Below are positions 1-7,400 of a stretch of DNA of 35,608 bases, piece by piece. Position 1 is the stretch's first letter. Every line of letters begins with the position of its first letter. Below the pieces are notes generated by a model that worked only from the letters and a program-made list of their open reading frames with translations, ran no database searches and was not told the DNA's origin. Made by a program: the position numbers and the translations under genes. Source of the stretch: an uncultured Oscillospiraceae bacterium (GTDB lineage: Bacteria > Bacillota > Clostridia > Oscillospirales > Oscillospiraceae). Where the stretch lies: contig CAJTLI010000008.1 of assembly GCA_910577525.1 (NCBI GenBank), forward strand, positions 64,383 through 99,990, read 5' to 3'.

Positions 1-2
1 TT

Positions 3-65
3 CATATCGGACAGTACACTGTCACGATCATCGTGAAAAGCAGAAACCGCCACTCCCGAAAGTGA
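3..65 (+). CDS. C-terminal fragment of a possible small toxin peptide
   Basis: The window opens inside a reading frame whose visible end is 20 codons, HIGQYTVTIIVKSRNRHSRK, closed by TGA at 63-65. The stop lies in the right arm of a strong hairpin (42-73) that could end the message. On the opposite strand a consensus promoter drives a short RNA across this same 3' end. That arrangement, a tiny basic/hydrophobic peptide with a convergent antisense RNA over its 3' end, is typical of type I toxin-antitoxin loci in Firmicutes. The N-terminus is outside the window, so family and length cannot be judged; the frame could also be chance. Confidence 0.35.
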   Translation, partial: HIGQYTVTIIVKSRNRHSRK

Positions 66-131
66 CGGTTTCTAGTTCAATATAGAAGCTCAAACTTAAA
101 GGACTAACCGCTTGGTGTATAGCCCTTTTCT
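41..131 (-). ncRNA. Candidate antisense (antitoxin) RNA, left copy
   Basis: A sigma-A promoter (138-166) would start a transcript near 131. It runs about 90 nt leftwards and ends in a hairpin at 42-73 (left arm GAAACCGCCACT, right arm AGTGACGGTTTC on the + strand). No ORF with a ribosome site is seen in it. It is antisense to the end of the peptide frame at 3-65. The unit is repeated at 169-255 with the promoter, first 25 nt and hairpin conserved and only the middle diverged, which argues for selection on those parts. The 3' end is inferred; no long U-tract follows the hairpin. Confidence 0.5.
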
Positions 132-137
132 ATTCCC

Positions 138-166
138 ATTATAGCGCAGGCAGTGCTGTTTGTCAA
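138..166 (-). promoter_or_regulatory. Consensus sigma-A promoter, left antisense unit
   Basis: On the minus strand, TTGACA (161-166), a 17-bp spacer and TATAAT (138-143): a perfect match to the housekeeping consensus. The expected start is near 131. Confidence 0.85.
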
Positions 167-168
167 GC

Positions 169-255
169 AGAAACCGCCACTCCGGCAAGTGACGGTTTCT
201 TAAAAATGAAACCCTAAGCATTCCGGACTAACCGCTTGGTGTATAGCCCTTTTCT
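169..255 (-). ncRNA. Candidate antisense RNA, right copy
   Basis: Second copy of the unit at 41-131. A promoter at 262-290 starts a transcript near 255; the first bases (about 224-255) match the left copy almost exactly, the middle (201-223) differs, and the hairpin at 169-200 differs only in the loop. No peptide frame like that at 3-65 accompanies this copy, so it is either an orphan antitoxin or a decoy/second antisense RNA left by tandem duplication. Confidence 0.5.
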
Positions 256-261
256 ATTCTC

Positions 262-290
262 ATTATAGCGCAGGCGGCGCTGTTTGTCAA
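262..290 (-). promoter_or_regulatory. Consensus sigma-A promoter, right antisense unit
   Basis: Minus strand TTGACA (285-290), 17 bp, TATAAT (262-267). It is identical to the left copy in both boxes; the spacer differs at two or three bases. Confidence 0.85.
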
Positions 291-360
291 GTAGGGGCGG
301 ATATCATCCGCCCGTGCTGGTGGATGCGCCGGGCTGCAGGGGCGGATATGATCCGCCCGC
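291..360. repeat. Two copies of the GGGGCGGAT palindrome (variant mini-element)
   Basis: GGGGCGGATATCATCCGCCC (294-313) and GGGGCGGATATGATCCGCCC (340-359) are two palindromes 46 bp apart. They are the arms of the dispersed mini-element seen complete at 4343, 21639, 25556 and 30984. This copy begins GTAGGGG directly after the -35 box of the right antisense promoter but lacks the usual closing CCCCTACA, so it is a variant or eroded copy. No gene is visible between 291 and the SLH gene terminator. Confidence 0.75.
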
Positions 361-389
361 AAAAGGTCCGCCGCGCCCTGTGGTGCGGG

Positions 390-428
390 GGAAAAGGAGC
401 GGCCCGCCGGATTCCTCCGGCGGGCCGC
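390..428 (-). terminator. Rho-independent terminator of the SLH gene
   Basis: Perfect 13-bp GC stem (399-411 with 416-428, loop TTCC on the + strand) followed on the minus strand by TCCTTTTCC. It lies about 40 bp past the stop codon of the surface protein. Confidence 0.85.
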
Positions 429-469
429 CCTTTGCTGGGGTTACATGAGAATTGAGAGGAGTTGGTTAA

Positions 470-2581
470 TTAGTTGCCAGCGTCCCCGCTGCCGCCCGCC
501 TCGGGGGACGTAGAGGGAGACTCGCTGGGAGCAGGAGACTCGCTGGGAGCAGGAGACTCGCTGGGAGCAGGAGACTCGCTGGGACCGGGAGTGGGGGGAG
601 TAGTAGGGGCGGGGGCAGAGGGATTGTACGTGCACACGGTGCAAGCGCCATCCTCGCCATAGGTGTGCACGGCCGTATTGAACTGCGCACCGCAGCCATC
701 GGTGGAACAAACCTGCCAGTGGAAGGTGCCGTTATGGGACCACCCGTCCCCAGCGGTGTGGCCGGTGGCGGGAATCGCCGCGCCAGTCTGGACGGCGGTG
801 CAGCCCTCGCGGTCGCACTTCTTGTCAACGGCCTTACCGGCGGCGGTGCAGGTGGGAGCAACCGCAGTGCCTTCCACTTCGGTAACGTAGTTATGGCCCA
901 GAGCGGCGACAGACGCGGTGGTGGTATAGGTGCAGCCCTCAGTCGCGCAGACCTTCACTTCCGAGCCCGCCGCAGTGCAGGTGGGGGCAACGCTGGCGTC
1001 GTCGTCCTTGGTCATAGTGGCGTGGTTACAATCCGGCTTCGCTTCGCCGCTGATAGTCATGCTGTAGCCGCACACGCACCTGCCGTCGGTGAGGGTGTGG
1101 GCGGTGCCGTTATCCGCGGTGCCGTTGGTAAAGTCATCGTCGTCCCTGTGGCCGGCGGCGGAGCAGACCTGCCAGTGCTTCTCAGCGTTGTACTTGTACA
1201 CGGCGCTGTGCACATGAGCGGGAGCGGTGGGCTCGGTCACGCCCACGTCGGTGGGATCGCTGGACTCGGCGGGCTCGGGATCGGTGCTCTCAGTGGGGGC
1301 GGGAGAGGGGTCCACGGGCGGGGTGTCCACGACCTCGCCGGAGCCCTCGGTGTTCTCCACGACGCCCTCGCCGGTGACGACCACGGTCACGTCGGTCTTC
1401 ACGGTGGAGATGACCACGCCCTCCTCGGTGGCGACGGTGACGTCGGTGCTGGTGACGGCCATGGTGGTGATCTTGGTGTCGCCGGTGAGCTCCACCTTGG
1501 CGGACTGGGAAACGGTGACGGTCTGGGCGGTGGTGTTGGACATGGAGACCTCAGCGCCGGCGGTGGTGACGGCCACAGTCTCGACGGTGGCGTTCTGGAG
1601 CGCCACGGGGGCCTCGGCGGCGCCGACCTCGACGGTGGCGTAGTTGCCCTCCAGGACGACCTGCTCGGTGATGGCGGTCACGGCCACGGAGACGGTGCTC
1701 TCGCTGTCGGTGACAATGCGGACGGAGCCGGTGGTCTTGTTCACCAGCACGCGGTTGGAAACGATGGTCTTGATGATGTGGATGGAGTTGACGCCGCCGC
1801 CGCGCACGACCATGCGGCCGCCGATGGTGCAGCCGTCGATGGTGACGTCGCCCTCGGCCACGCCGTCGCCGATGATGAGGTCGCCGGTGATGGTGACGCC
1901 CTTCAGGGTCACGCCGGCCGCCTTGACGATCACGTTGCCCTCGGGCACTTCGGTGACTTCGCCGGCCTCATCGATGTAGGTGGTGAAGATGTTGTACATC
2001 ATGACGGCCAGGGACTCGCGGGTCATGATGTCGCCGGGGTTGAGCTTGCCGTCGGAGCCCTTGAGGTAGCCGGCCTTGACCATAGCGGCCATGGGGCCCA
2101 CGAACCAGGAGCCCACGTCGGCGGCATCGGTGAACTCAGCCAGGTCCTCGGCCTTGCCGTCGTCCAGCTTCAGGGCGCGGGCCAGGATGGTGGCGGCCTC
2201 CTGACGGGTGACTTTGCGGGTGGGGGACATGCTGGCGGCGCCGGTGCCGTTGATGACGCCCATCTTGACGGCCACGGCCATGGGCTGGGTGTACCAGGCG
2301 CCGTTCACGTCGGTGTAGGCGGTCAGGTCGGCGGCCTCGGTGGCGCCGAACGCGGTGGCGATGACCTTGGCCAGCTCAGCGCGGGTCAGTTCGCCGGTGG
2401 GGTTGATCCTCCCGTCTTCGGTGCCCTCGAACAGGCCGTTCTCAACGGCGGCCTCCATGGCATCCTTGGACCAGCCGGTGGGCATGTCGGGGAACGAGGC
2501 GGCGGAAGCCGACACGGTCAGGGACATGACCAGCGCGGCGGCCAGAGCCAACGCGAAGATCTTTGTCTTTGAATTCTTCAT
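470..2581 (-). CDS. SLH-domain surface protein with beta-helix and Cys-rich repeats
   Basis: A 703-residue exported cell-wall protein. The N-terminus MKNSKTK plus a hydrophobic stretch ending ASA-A is a signal peptide (cleavage near residue 27). Three S-layer homology domains follow (about 29-75, 80-138, 147-200), each with the F-x-D start and TRAE/TRQE/TRES helix; such domains bind pyruvylated wall polymers. Residues about 220-420 are Val/Thr-rich short repeats (GVTITGDLIIG, GCTIGGRMVV) that read like a right-handed beta-helix. The rest has Cys- and His-containing modules (APTCTAAG, CSTDGC, GHNY) and a Pro/Ser tail. The ATG at 2581 is preferred to the in-frame one at 2638 because it begins the signal peptide; AAGGAG lies 12 nt upstream. 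It is monocistronic, with its own promoter and terminator. The ligand or role of the outer part is unknown. Confidence 0.9.
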   Translation of the reverse strand: MKNSKTKIFALALAAALVMSLTVSASAASFPDMPTGWSKDAMEAAVENGLFEGTEDGRINPTGELTRAELAKVIATAFGATEAADLTAYTDVNGAWYTQPMAVAVKMGVINGTGAASMSPTRKVTRQEAATILARALKLDDGKAEDLAEFTDAADVGSWFVGPMAAMVKAGYLKGSDGKLNPGDIMTRESLAVMMYNIFTTYIDEAGEVTEVPEGNVIVKAAGVTLKGVTITGDLIIGDGVAEGDVTIDGCTIGGRMVVRGGGVNSIHIIKTIVSNRVLVNKTTGSVRIVTDSESTVSVAVTAITEQVVLEGNYATVEVGAAEAPVALQNATVETVAVTTAGAEVSMSNTTAQTVTVSQSAKVELTGDTKITTMAVTSTDVTVATEEGVVISTVKTDVTVVVTGEGVVENTEGSGEVVDTPPVDPSPAPTESTDPEPAESSDPTDVGVTEPTAPAHVHSAVYKYNAEKHWQVCSAAGHRDDDDFTNGTADNGTAHTLTDGRCVCGYSMTISGEAKPDCNHATMTKDDDASVAPTCTAAGSEVKVCATEGCTYTTTASVAALGHNYVTEVEGTAVAPTCTAAGKAVDKKCDREGCTAVQTGAAIPATGHTAGDGWSHNGTFHWQVCSTDGCGAQFNTAVHTYGEDGACTVCTYNPSAPAPTTPPTPGPSESPAPSESPAPSESPAPSESPSTSPEAGGSGDAGN
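516..587. repeat. Four 18-bp tandem repeats coding PSESPA
   Basis: Unit GGAGACTCGCTGGGAGCA repeated four times, the last copy with two changes. It encodes the PSESPA tail of the SLH protein on the minus strand. Near-identity at the DNA level suggests recent slippage and probable length variation between strains. Confidence 0.9.
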
Positions 2582-2662
2582 GGACTTGAGCAACTCCTTC
2601 TCATGAAATTTGCGCCCTGATACAAAACCTGAGGCCATGTGCCCGGACGCGCTTACAGGGAT

Positions 2663-2691
2663 AGTTTACTGCGTTTGGACAAAAAAGTCAA
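2663..2691 (-). promoter_or_regulatory. Promoter of the SLH gene
   Basis: Minus strand TTGACT (2686-2691), 17-bp spacer, TAAACT (2663-2668), about 75 nt before the chosen start codon. The match is good but not perfect. Confidence 0.65.
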
Positions 2692-2792
2692 CGGTTTTCT
2701 AAGGAGAAAAGTGGAAGGGTTTCGGACTTTTTTGGATGGAAAATAATGGTTGCCCAGGAAATGTCTCCGAAGGGGCGGTTTTTGGCGAAAAA

Positions 2793-2826
2793 GGGGCCCG
2801 GTTCAGCAGAACCGGGCCCCTTTTTT
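2793..2826 (-). terminator. Terminator after rplT
   Basis: A 12-bp stem (GGGGCCCGGTTC, loop AGCA, GAACCGGGCCCC; 2793-2820) lies about 20 bp past the rplT stop. The minus-strand read-out ends in CCCCTTTTTCG; the + strand side has TTTTTT, so it works in either direction. Confidence 0.9.
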
Positions 2827-2842
2827 CAAAAAAACGGAGCGT

Positions 2843-3199
2843 TCAGGCCAGCTTGGCCTTGGCGGTTTCGGTGAGCTGGGCGAAGGCGGCCTTGTCGTTG
2901 ACGGCCAGCTCGGCCAGCATTTTGCGGTTGATCTCCACGCCGGCCAGCTTCAGGCCGTGCATGAAGGTGGAGTAGTTCATGCCGTTCATCTTGCAGCCGG
3001 CGCTGATGCGGGCGATCCACAGCTGGCGGAAGTCGCGCTTTTTCAGGCGGCGGCCCACGTAGGCGTACTGGAGGGACTTCATGACCTGCTCGTTGGCCAT
3101 CTTGAAGTGCTTGCTCTTGGCGCCCCAGTAGCCCTTGGCCAGCTTGAGGATCTTATTTCTTCTCTTGCGCGTCATCATCGCGCCCTTGACTCGTGCCAT
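2843..3199 (-). CDS. rplT: 50S ribosomal protein L20
   Basis: 118 residues, the normal L20 length, starting MARVKGAMMTRKRRNK and carrying the family's basic N-terminal arm and the QLWIARISAGC core. L20 binds 23S rRNA early in large-subunit assembly and, in Firmicutes, represses its own operon by binding the infC leader. It is last in infC-rpmI-rplT, 45 bp after rpmI, and is closed by a strong hairpin. A ribosome site (AGGAGGCTGAACG) precedes the ATG. Confidence 0.98.
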   Translation of the reverse strand: MARVKGAMMTRKRRNKILKLAKGYWGAKSKHFKMANEQVMKSLQYAYVGRRLKKRDFRQLWIARISAGCKMNGMNYSTFMHGLKLAGVEINRKMLAELAVNDKAAFAQLTETAKAKLA

Positions 3200-3244
3200 T
3201 GTCGTTCAGCCTCCTATAATTGAGTGAAAATATGATGCCGCCCC

Positions 3245-3448
3245 TTATTTATAGGGGACCATGCGCTTGATGGTGGCCGCGTTGGTCACGTCGGCGTAGG
3301 CGCCCTTGCGGAGGCCTCTTTTGAGCTTGCGGGTTTTGCCGTGGCCGTTGAGCAGGTGGCTCTTATTGGCGTGGGCGCGCTTGACGAGCCCGTTCTTGGT
3401 CAGCTTGAAGCGCTTTTTCGCGCCGCTGTGGGTCTTTACTTTAGGCAT
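3245..3448 (-). CDS. rpmI: 50S ribosomal protein L35
   Basis: 67 residues with the characteristic start MPKVKTHSGAKKRFK and the Lys/Arg-rich body of bacterial L35, ending KRMVPYK. A ribosome site AAAGGAGACAACCGCC precedes the ATG. It is the middle gene of infC-rpmI-rplT. The gap to infC is unusually long (157 bp) and filled with foldable DNA (see 3491-3605). Confidence 0.97.
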   Translation of the reverse strand: MPKVKTHSGAKKRFKLTKNGLVKRAHANKSHLLNGHGKTRKLKRGLRKGAYADVTNAATIKRMVPYK

Positions 3449-3490
3449 GGCGGTTGTCTCCTTTTTGTTAAGTTGATGGTGTCACGCTTC

Positions 3491-3605
3491 GCGCACGGCT
3501 GGGCGCTCGCTTGCTTTCGCTTCGACTCGGACAAAATCCGGCCCCGCTCCGCGGGCCCTGGGTTTTTGCCCTTGCTCCGCTCCAAGCGCCCTCGCAGCCG
3601 CACGC
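3491..3605 (-). other. Foldable intergenic element between infC and rpmI
   Basis: This gap is not a bare spacer. GGGCGCT (3501-3507) pairs with AGCGCCC (3585-3591), and GGCTG/CAGCC at 3497-3501/3595-3599 can close a longer interrupted stem. Inside lie a GGCCCCGC...GCGGGCCC hairpin (3540-3558) and smaller inverted repeats. It abuts the infC stop codon. It resembles in style the leader element at 28741-28898 (both contain CCGAGTCG in the transcribed sense). It may be an inserted palindromic element or an mRNA processing/stability structure. Confidence 0.5.
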
Positions 3606-4127
3606 TCATCGCTTCGCTGTTTTCGCGGACAAAAAGATGCTCATATGCCGGCCCTCCAGCTTGGGCTCCTTGTCCAGCACGGCCAGCTCGCCGCACTGGG
3701 CGGCAAAGTCCATCAGCAGCTTGCGGCCGATGTCGGTGTGGGCCATCTCCCGGCCCCGGAAGCGGACGGTCACTTTCACCCGGTTGCCCTCGGCCAGAAA
3801 CTTCTGGGCGTTGCGCAGCTTGGTGTTGAAGTCGCCGATGTCGATGCCGGGGGACATCCGCACTTCCTTGATCTCCACCACGTGCTGGTTCTTTTTGGCC
3901 TCCTTCTCCCGCTTGGCCTGCTCAAAGCGGTACTTGCCGTAGTCCATGAGCTTGCACACGGGCGGGGTGGCGGTGGGGGAGATCTTTACCAGGTCCAGCC
4001 CGGCCTCGTCGGCGCGGACTTGAGCCTGGGCCGCGGACATGACGCCCAGCTGAGCGCCGTCGGCGCCGATGAGCCGCACCTCCCGGTCGCGGATTTCCTC
4101 GTTGATCTGATGAGCCGTATTAGCTAT
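3606..4127 (-). CDS. infC: Translation initiation factor IF-3, probable AUA start
   Basis: 173 residues from the proposed start. It has the IF3 N-domain (QINEEIRDREVRLIGADG), the linker (LDLVKISPTATPPVCKLMDYG, given here only as its position, residues about 46-66) and the C-domain (KEVRMSPGIDIGDF onward). IF3 keeps 30S subunits free and proofreads the start codon. Start choice: the ribosome site GGAGGT (4136-4141) is 8 nt from ATA at 4127 but only 2 nt from the in-frame GTG at 4133, so the rare AUA is favoured. Rare start codons (AUU, AUC, AUA) are known for infC and let IF3 repress itself. First gene of infC-rpmI-rplT; an attenuator lies immediately upstream. An in-frame ATG far upstream (about 4259) exists but would put foreign sequence on the protein. 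Confidence 0.95.
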   Translation of the reverse strand: MANTAHQINEEIRDREVRLIGADGAQLGVMSAAQAQVRADEAGLDLVKISPTATPPVCKLMDYGKYRFEQAKREKEAKKNQHVVEIKEVRMSPGIDIGDFNTKLRNAQKFLAEGNRVKVTVRFRGREMAHTDIGRKLLMDFAAQCGELAVLDKEPKLEGRHMSIFLSAKTAKR

Positions 4128-4135
4128 GGTCACGC

Positions 4136-4275
4136 ACCTCCAAAAATAAAACGTGAATGCGGCAAGGCACCCACGTCCACAACGAAACACGCACGGCTGT
4201 GCGGATTTCACCATGTAAACCCCTTCGCCCGCGGCGGGAGGTGAGGACGGCGGCGCCATTCCTGCTTCCTTTTGC
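4136..4275 (-). promoter_or_regulatory. L20-type leader with intrinsic attenuator before infC
   Basis: The leader of about 140 nt from the promoter at 4282-4310 ends in a 9-bp stem (4152-4160 with 4167-4175, two G-U pairs, loop CTTGCC) followed by TTTTATTTTT (4142-4151) and at once by the infC ribosome site. That is a transcription attenuator. Firmicute infC operons are known to carry an L20-responsive leader (Rfam L20 leader); position and terminator fit, but the L20-binding fold was not verified by alignment. Confidence 0.7.
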
Positions 4276-4281
4276 CAAAGT

Positions 4282-4310
4282 ATCATACCAGATTGGGAAA
4301 GGTTTGTCAA
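4282..4310 (-). promoter_or_regulatory. Promoter of infC-rpmI-rplT
   Basis: Minus strand TTGACA (4305-4310), 17-bp spacer, TATGAT (4282-4287). One mismatch to consensus; start expected near 4275. Confidence 0.85.
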
Positions 4311-4337
4311 CCGCTTTTTTTCCACGCCGGTTTTTGG

Positions 4338-4343
4338 TACAAT
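4338..4343 (+). promoter_or_regulatory. Possible extended -10 box for addBA
   Basis: TGG followed by TACAAT (4338-4343) forms an extended -10; the -35 region is only a T-tract (4315-4320). It is the only candidate in the short gap to addB, and the palindromic mini-element begins right at its end. Confidence 0.4.
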
Positions 4344-4408
4344 GTAGGGGCGGATATCATCCCCCCGGAGGCTTGCGGGACGGCGGGCGGGTAATACCCG
4401 CCCCTACA
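4343..4408. repeat. Palindromic mini-element, copy in the addB leader
   Basis: A 66-bp unit bounded by TGTAGGGGCGG and CCGCCCCTACA as terminal inverted repeats, with inner arms near-palindromic (GGCGGATATCATCC, GCGGGTAATACCCGC). No coding capacity. It lies between the divergent infC promoter and the addB ribosome site, so it would form most of the addBA 5' leader. Confidence 0.85.
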
Positions 4409-4436
4409 AAAATTGCGCGAAAAGGAGGCCGGGGCC

Positions 4437-7400
4437 ATGCTGAACCTGCTGTACGCCCGGGCGGGGCAGGACATCCAGGGGGAGCTGCTGGAGCGGATGG
4501 GCGCGTCCAGCGCCCGCCGCCGCCTGCTCATCGTCCCCGAGCAGTACTCCCACGAGAGTGAGCGGGCCATGTGCGCCGCCCTGCGGGGCGGGGCGCTGGG
4601 GACCTGCGAGGTGCTGTCCTTCACCCGGCTGGCGGGGCGGCTCACCGACGCCGCCGGGGGCGGAGCCGCTCCCATGCTGGACGCGGGGGGGCGGATGCTG
4701 CTGATGTACGCCGCCCTGCGGCAGGCGGCGGATATGCTGGCCGTCTACCGCGCGCCGTCCCGGAAGCCCGCCTTTCTCACGAGCCTGCTGGCCACGGCGG
4801 ACGAGTGCCGCGCCTACCGGGTGGAGCCGGAGACGCTGATCTCCGCCGGGGAGGAGCTGGGGGGACGGCAGGGGGACAAGCTGCGGGACCTGGGGCTGAT
4901 CTGCGCCGCCTACCGGGCGCTGGAGGCCCAGGGGGCCGCCGACCCCCGAGGCCGTCTGGACCGGTTGGCCGTTCAGCTGGAGGACACCCGGTGGGGGGCG
5001 GGCATGGCCTTCTACGTCTACGGCTTCACCGACTTCACCCCCCAGGAGGAGCGGGTGCTGGCCGCCCTGATGGCCCAGGGGGAGCTGACGGCGGCGCTGG
5101 TGTGCGGCCGGGGGGACGACCCCGCCGGCATCTTTGAGCCCGCCTTTCGGGCCGCCCGGCGGCTGGTCCGGCTGGCCAGGGACAGCGCCGCAGCCGTCCG
5201 GGAGGAGACCTTGGACCGCCCCCTGGCCCGCCACCCCTCCCTGGCCTTTTTGGAGGAACATCTCTTCGGCGGCGGGCCGGAGGTTCCCTGGAGGGGGGAG
5301 TGTGCCGTCACCCGGATTGCCGCCGCCACCCCCCGGCAGGAGGCGGAGTGGTGCGCCGCCGAGGTCCTGCGCCTGCTGCGGGAGGAGAATTACCGGTGCC
5401 GGGACATCGCGGTGTGCGCCCGGCGCGCCGGTGGATACGGCGAGCTCATCGACAGCGTGTTTTCCCGGTACGGGATTCCCGTGTTCCGCTCCGCCATGGA
5501 GGACATTCTGGAAAAGCCGGTGCTGGCCCTGGTCACGTCCGCCCTGGCCGCGGCGGCGCTGGACTACCCCTATGAGGAACTGTTCCGCTATCTGAAAACC
5601 GGGCTGACGGATGTTACGGAGGAGGAGCGGGACCTGCTGGAGAACTACGTCCTCACCTGGGATCTGAAGGGGTCCGCCTGGACGCGGAAAAAGCCCTGGG
5701 ACATGCACCCGGAGGGCTATGGCCGGCCGTTCACCCCGGAGGATACGGAACTGGTGGAGCGGCTGGACGGCCTGCGCCGCCGGGTCGTCGCGCCGCTGGA
5801 GGCGCTGCGGAAGGGGAAGGACAAGACGGGGCGGGGCCGGGCCCTGGCCCTCTACCAGCTGCTGGAGGACATCGGCCTGCCCGGACGGCTGGCCCAGCGG
5901 GCGGATGGCCTGGAGGACCGGGGGGACCGGAACACCGCCGCCCAGTACCGGCAGCTGTGGGACATTCTGACGGGGGGACTGGAGCAGTGCGCCCTGCTGC
6001 TGGGGGACGCGGAGCTGGAGCTGGAGGAGTTCTCCCAGCTGTTCTCCCTGGTGCTCAGCCAGTACGACGTGGGGGCCATCCCCGTGTCCCTGGACGCGGT
6101 GGCGGTGGGAGACGCCCCCCGGATGGCCCACAAGGAGGTCCGGGCCCTGTTTCTGCTGGGGGCGGACAGCGCCTCCATTCCGGACTGCGCCCCCTCGCCG
6201 GGTCTGTTTGACCCTCAGGACCGGGACGCGCTGGCCGCCATGGAGGTGGAGCTGGCCCCCAAGCAGGAGGACAAGCTGCGCCGGGAGATGACCATCGCCT
6301 ACGAGACCTGCTGCCGCCCGTCGGACCGGCTGTATATCAGCTATGCCGCCGGGTCGGGGGACGATCAGAGGACCCCCTGCTTCCTCTGGGAGCGGCTGAG
6401 GGCCCTGTTCCCGGACGCCCCCGCGGCGGACGGCGGGGACCCCATGGTCCGGCTGGCCGCCCCGGACGCGGCCCTGGAGCTGGCGGGCCTCCGCCAGGCT
6501 GGGGTCCCGGCCTGGCCCCCCGGGTGGAGCGGATTCAAAGCGCCGCCCGCTGGCGGCGGGGGCGGCTGTCCCGCCCCGCAGTGGACGCCCTGTTCGGGAC
6601 CGTGGTGCCCATGTCCGCTACCCGGCTGGACCTGGTCAACTCCTGTCACTTCAGCCACTTCCTCCGTTTCGGCCTGAGGGCCCAGCCCCGGCAGAGGGCG
6701 CAGATGCGGGCCGCCGACTATGGCACCTTTGTCCACCACGTGCTGGAGCACACCCTACGGGCCGCCAAGGAGAAGGGCGTGCCCCTGGGGGACGGGGCGG
6801 CGGTGGAAACGCTGTCCCGGGCGGCGGCGGACCTCTATGAGCGGGAGGCGCTGGCCGGCCTGGAGGAGGAGCCCGCCCGGTTCCGCTGCCTCTTCGGCCG
6901 GATGAAGGAGGCGGCGCTGGCGGTGGCCCAGAGCGTGTGCGCCGAGCTGAACCTGTCCGACTTTGCCCCCGCCGCCTTTGAGCTGGGCTTCGGCCCCGGC
7001 AAGGACCTGCCCCCCGTGGAGGTGGAGCAGGGGGTGCGGCTGCGGCTCACAGGCTATGTGGACCGGGTGGACCAGTGGCTCCACCAGGGAAAGCGCTACC
7101 TGCGGGTGGTGGACTATAAGACGGGCAAAAAGAGCTTTGACTTCGCCGACGTGGAGGACGGCCGGGGCCTTCAAATGCTGCTCTACCTCTTCGCCCTCAG
7201 CCGGGAGGGGGCCCTGGGCCCCGGCGAGACCGTTCCGGCGGGGGTGCTGTACGTCCCCGCCCGGATGCCTCTGGTGGACGGCGAGCGGGGCATGACCGGC
7301 GAGGAGATCCAGACGGCCCGGGACAAGCTGCTGCGCCGCCAGGGGCTGGTGCTGGACGACCGGTCGGTGCTCTCCGCCATGGAGCGCACCCAGGGGGAAT

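Noticed and set aside
516..587. Possible CRISPR array from regularly repeated 18-mers
   Set aside because: Repeats are contiguous with no spacers and lie in frame in a coding tail.
665..2572. A 635-codon open frame antisense to the SLH gene
   Set aside because: It is a composition shadow: Gly/His/Val-rich with no domain, no ribosome site, and exactly opposite a clear gene.
4157..4561. Plus-strand frame overlapping the infC leader and addB start
   Set aside because: No ribosome site or family look, and it conflicts with the well-supported promoter, attenuator and addB start.
4404..6131. Antisense frame across addB
   Set aside because: Pro/Gln/Gly-rich shadow without any motif; the sense frame carries the AddB features.
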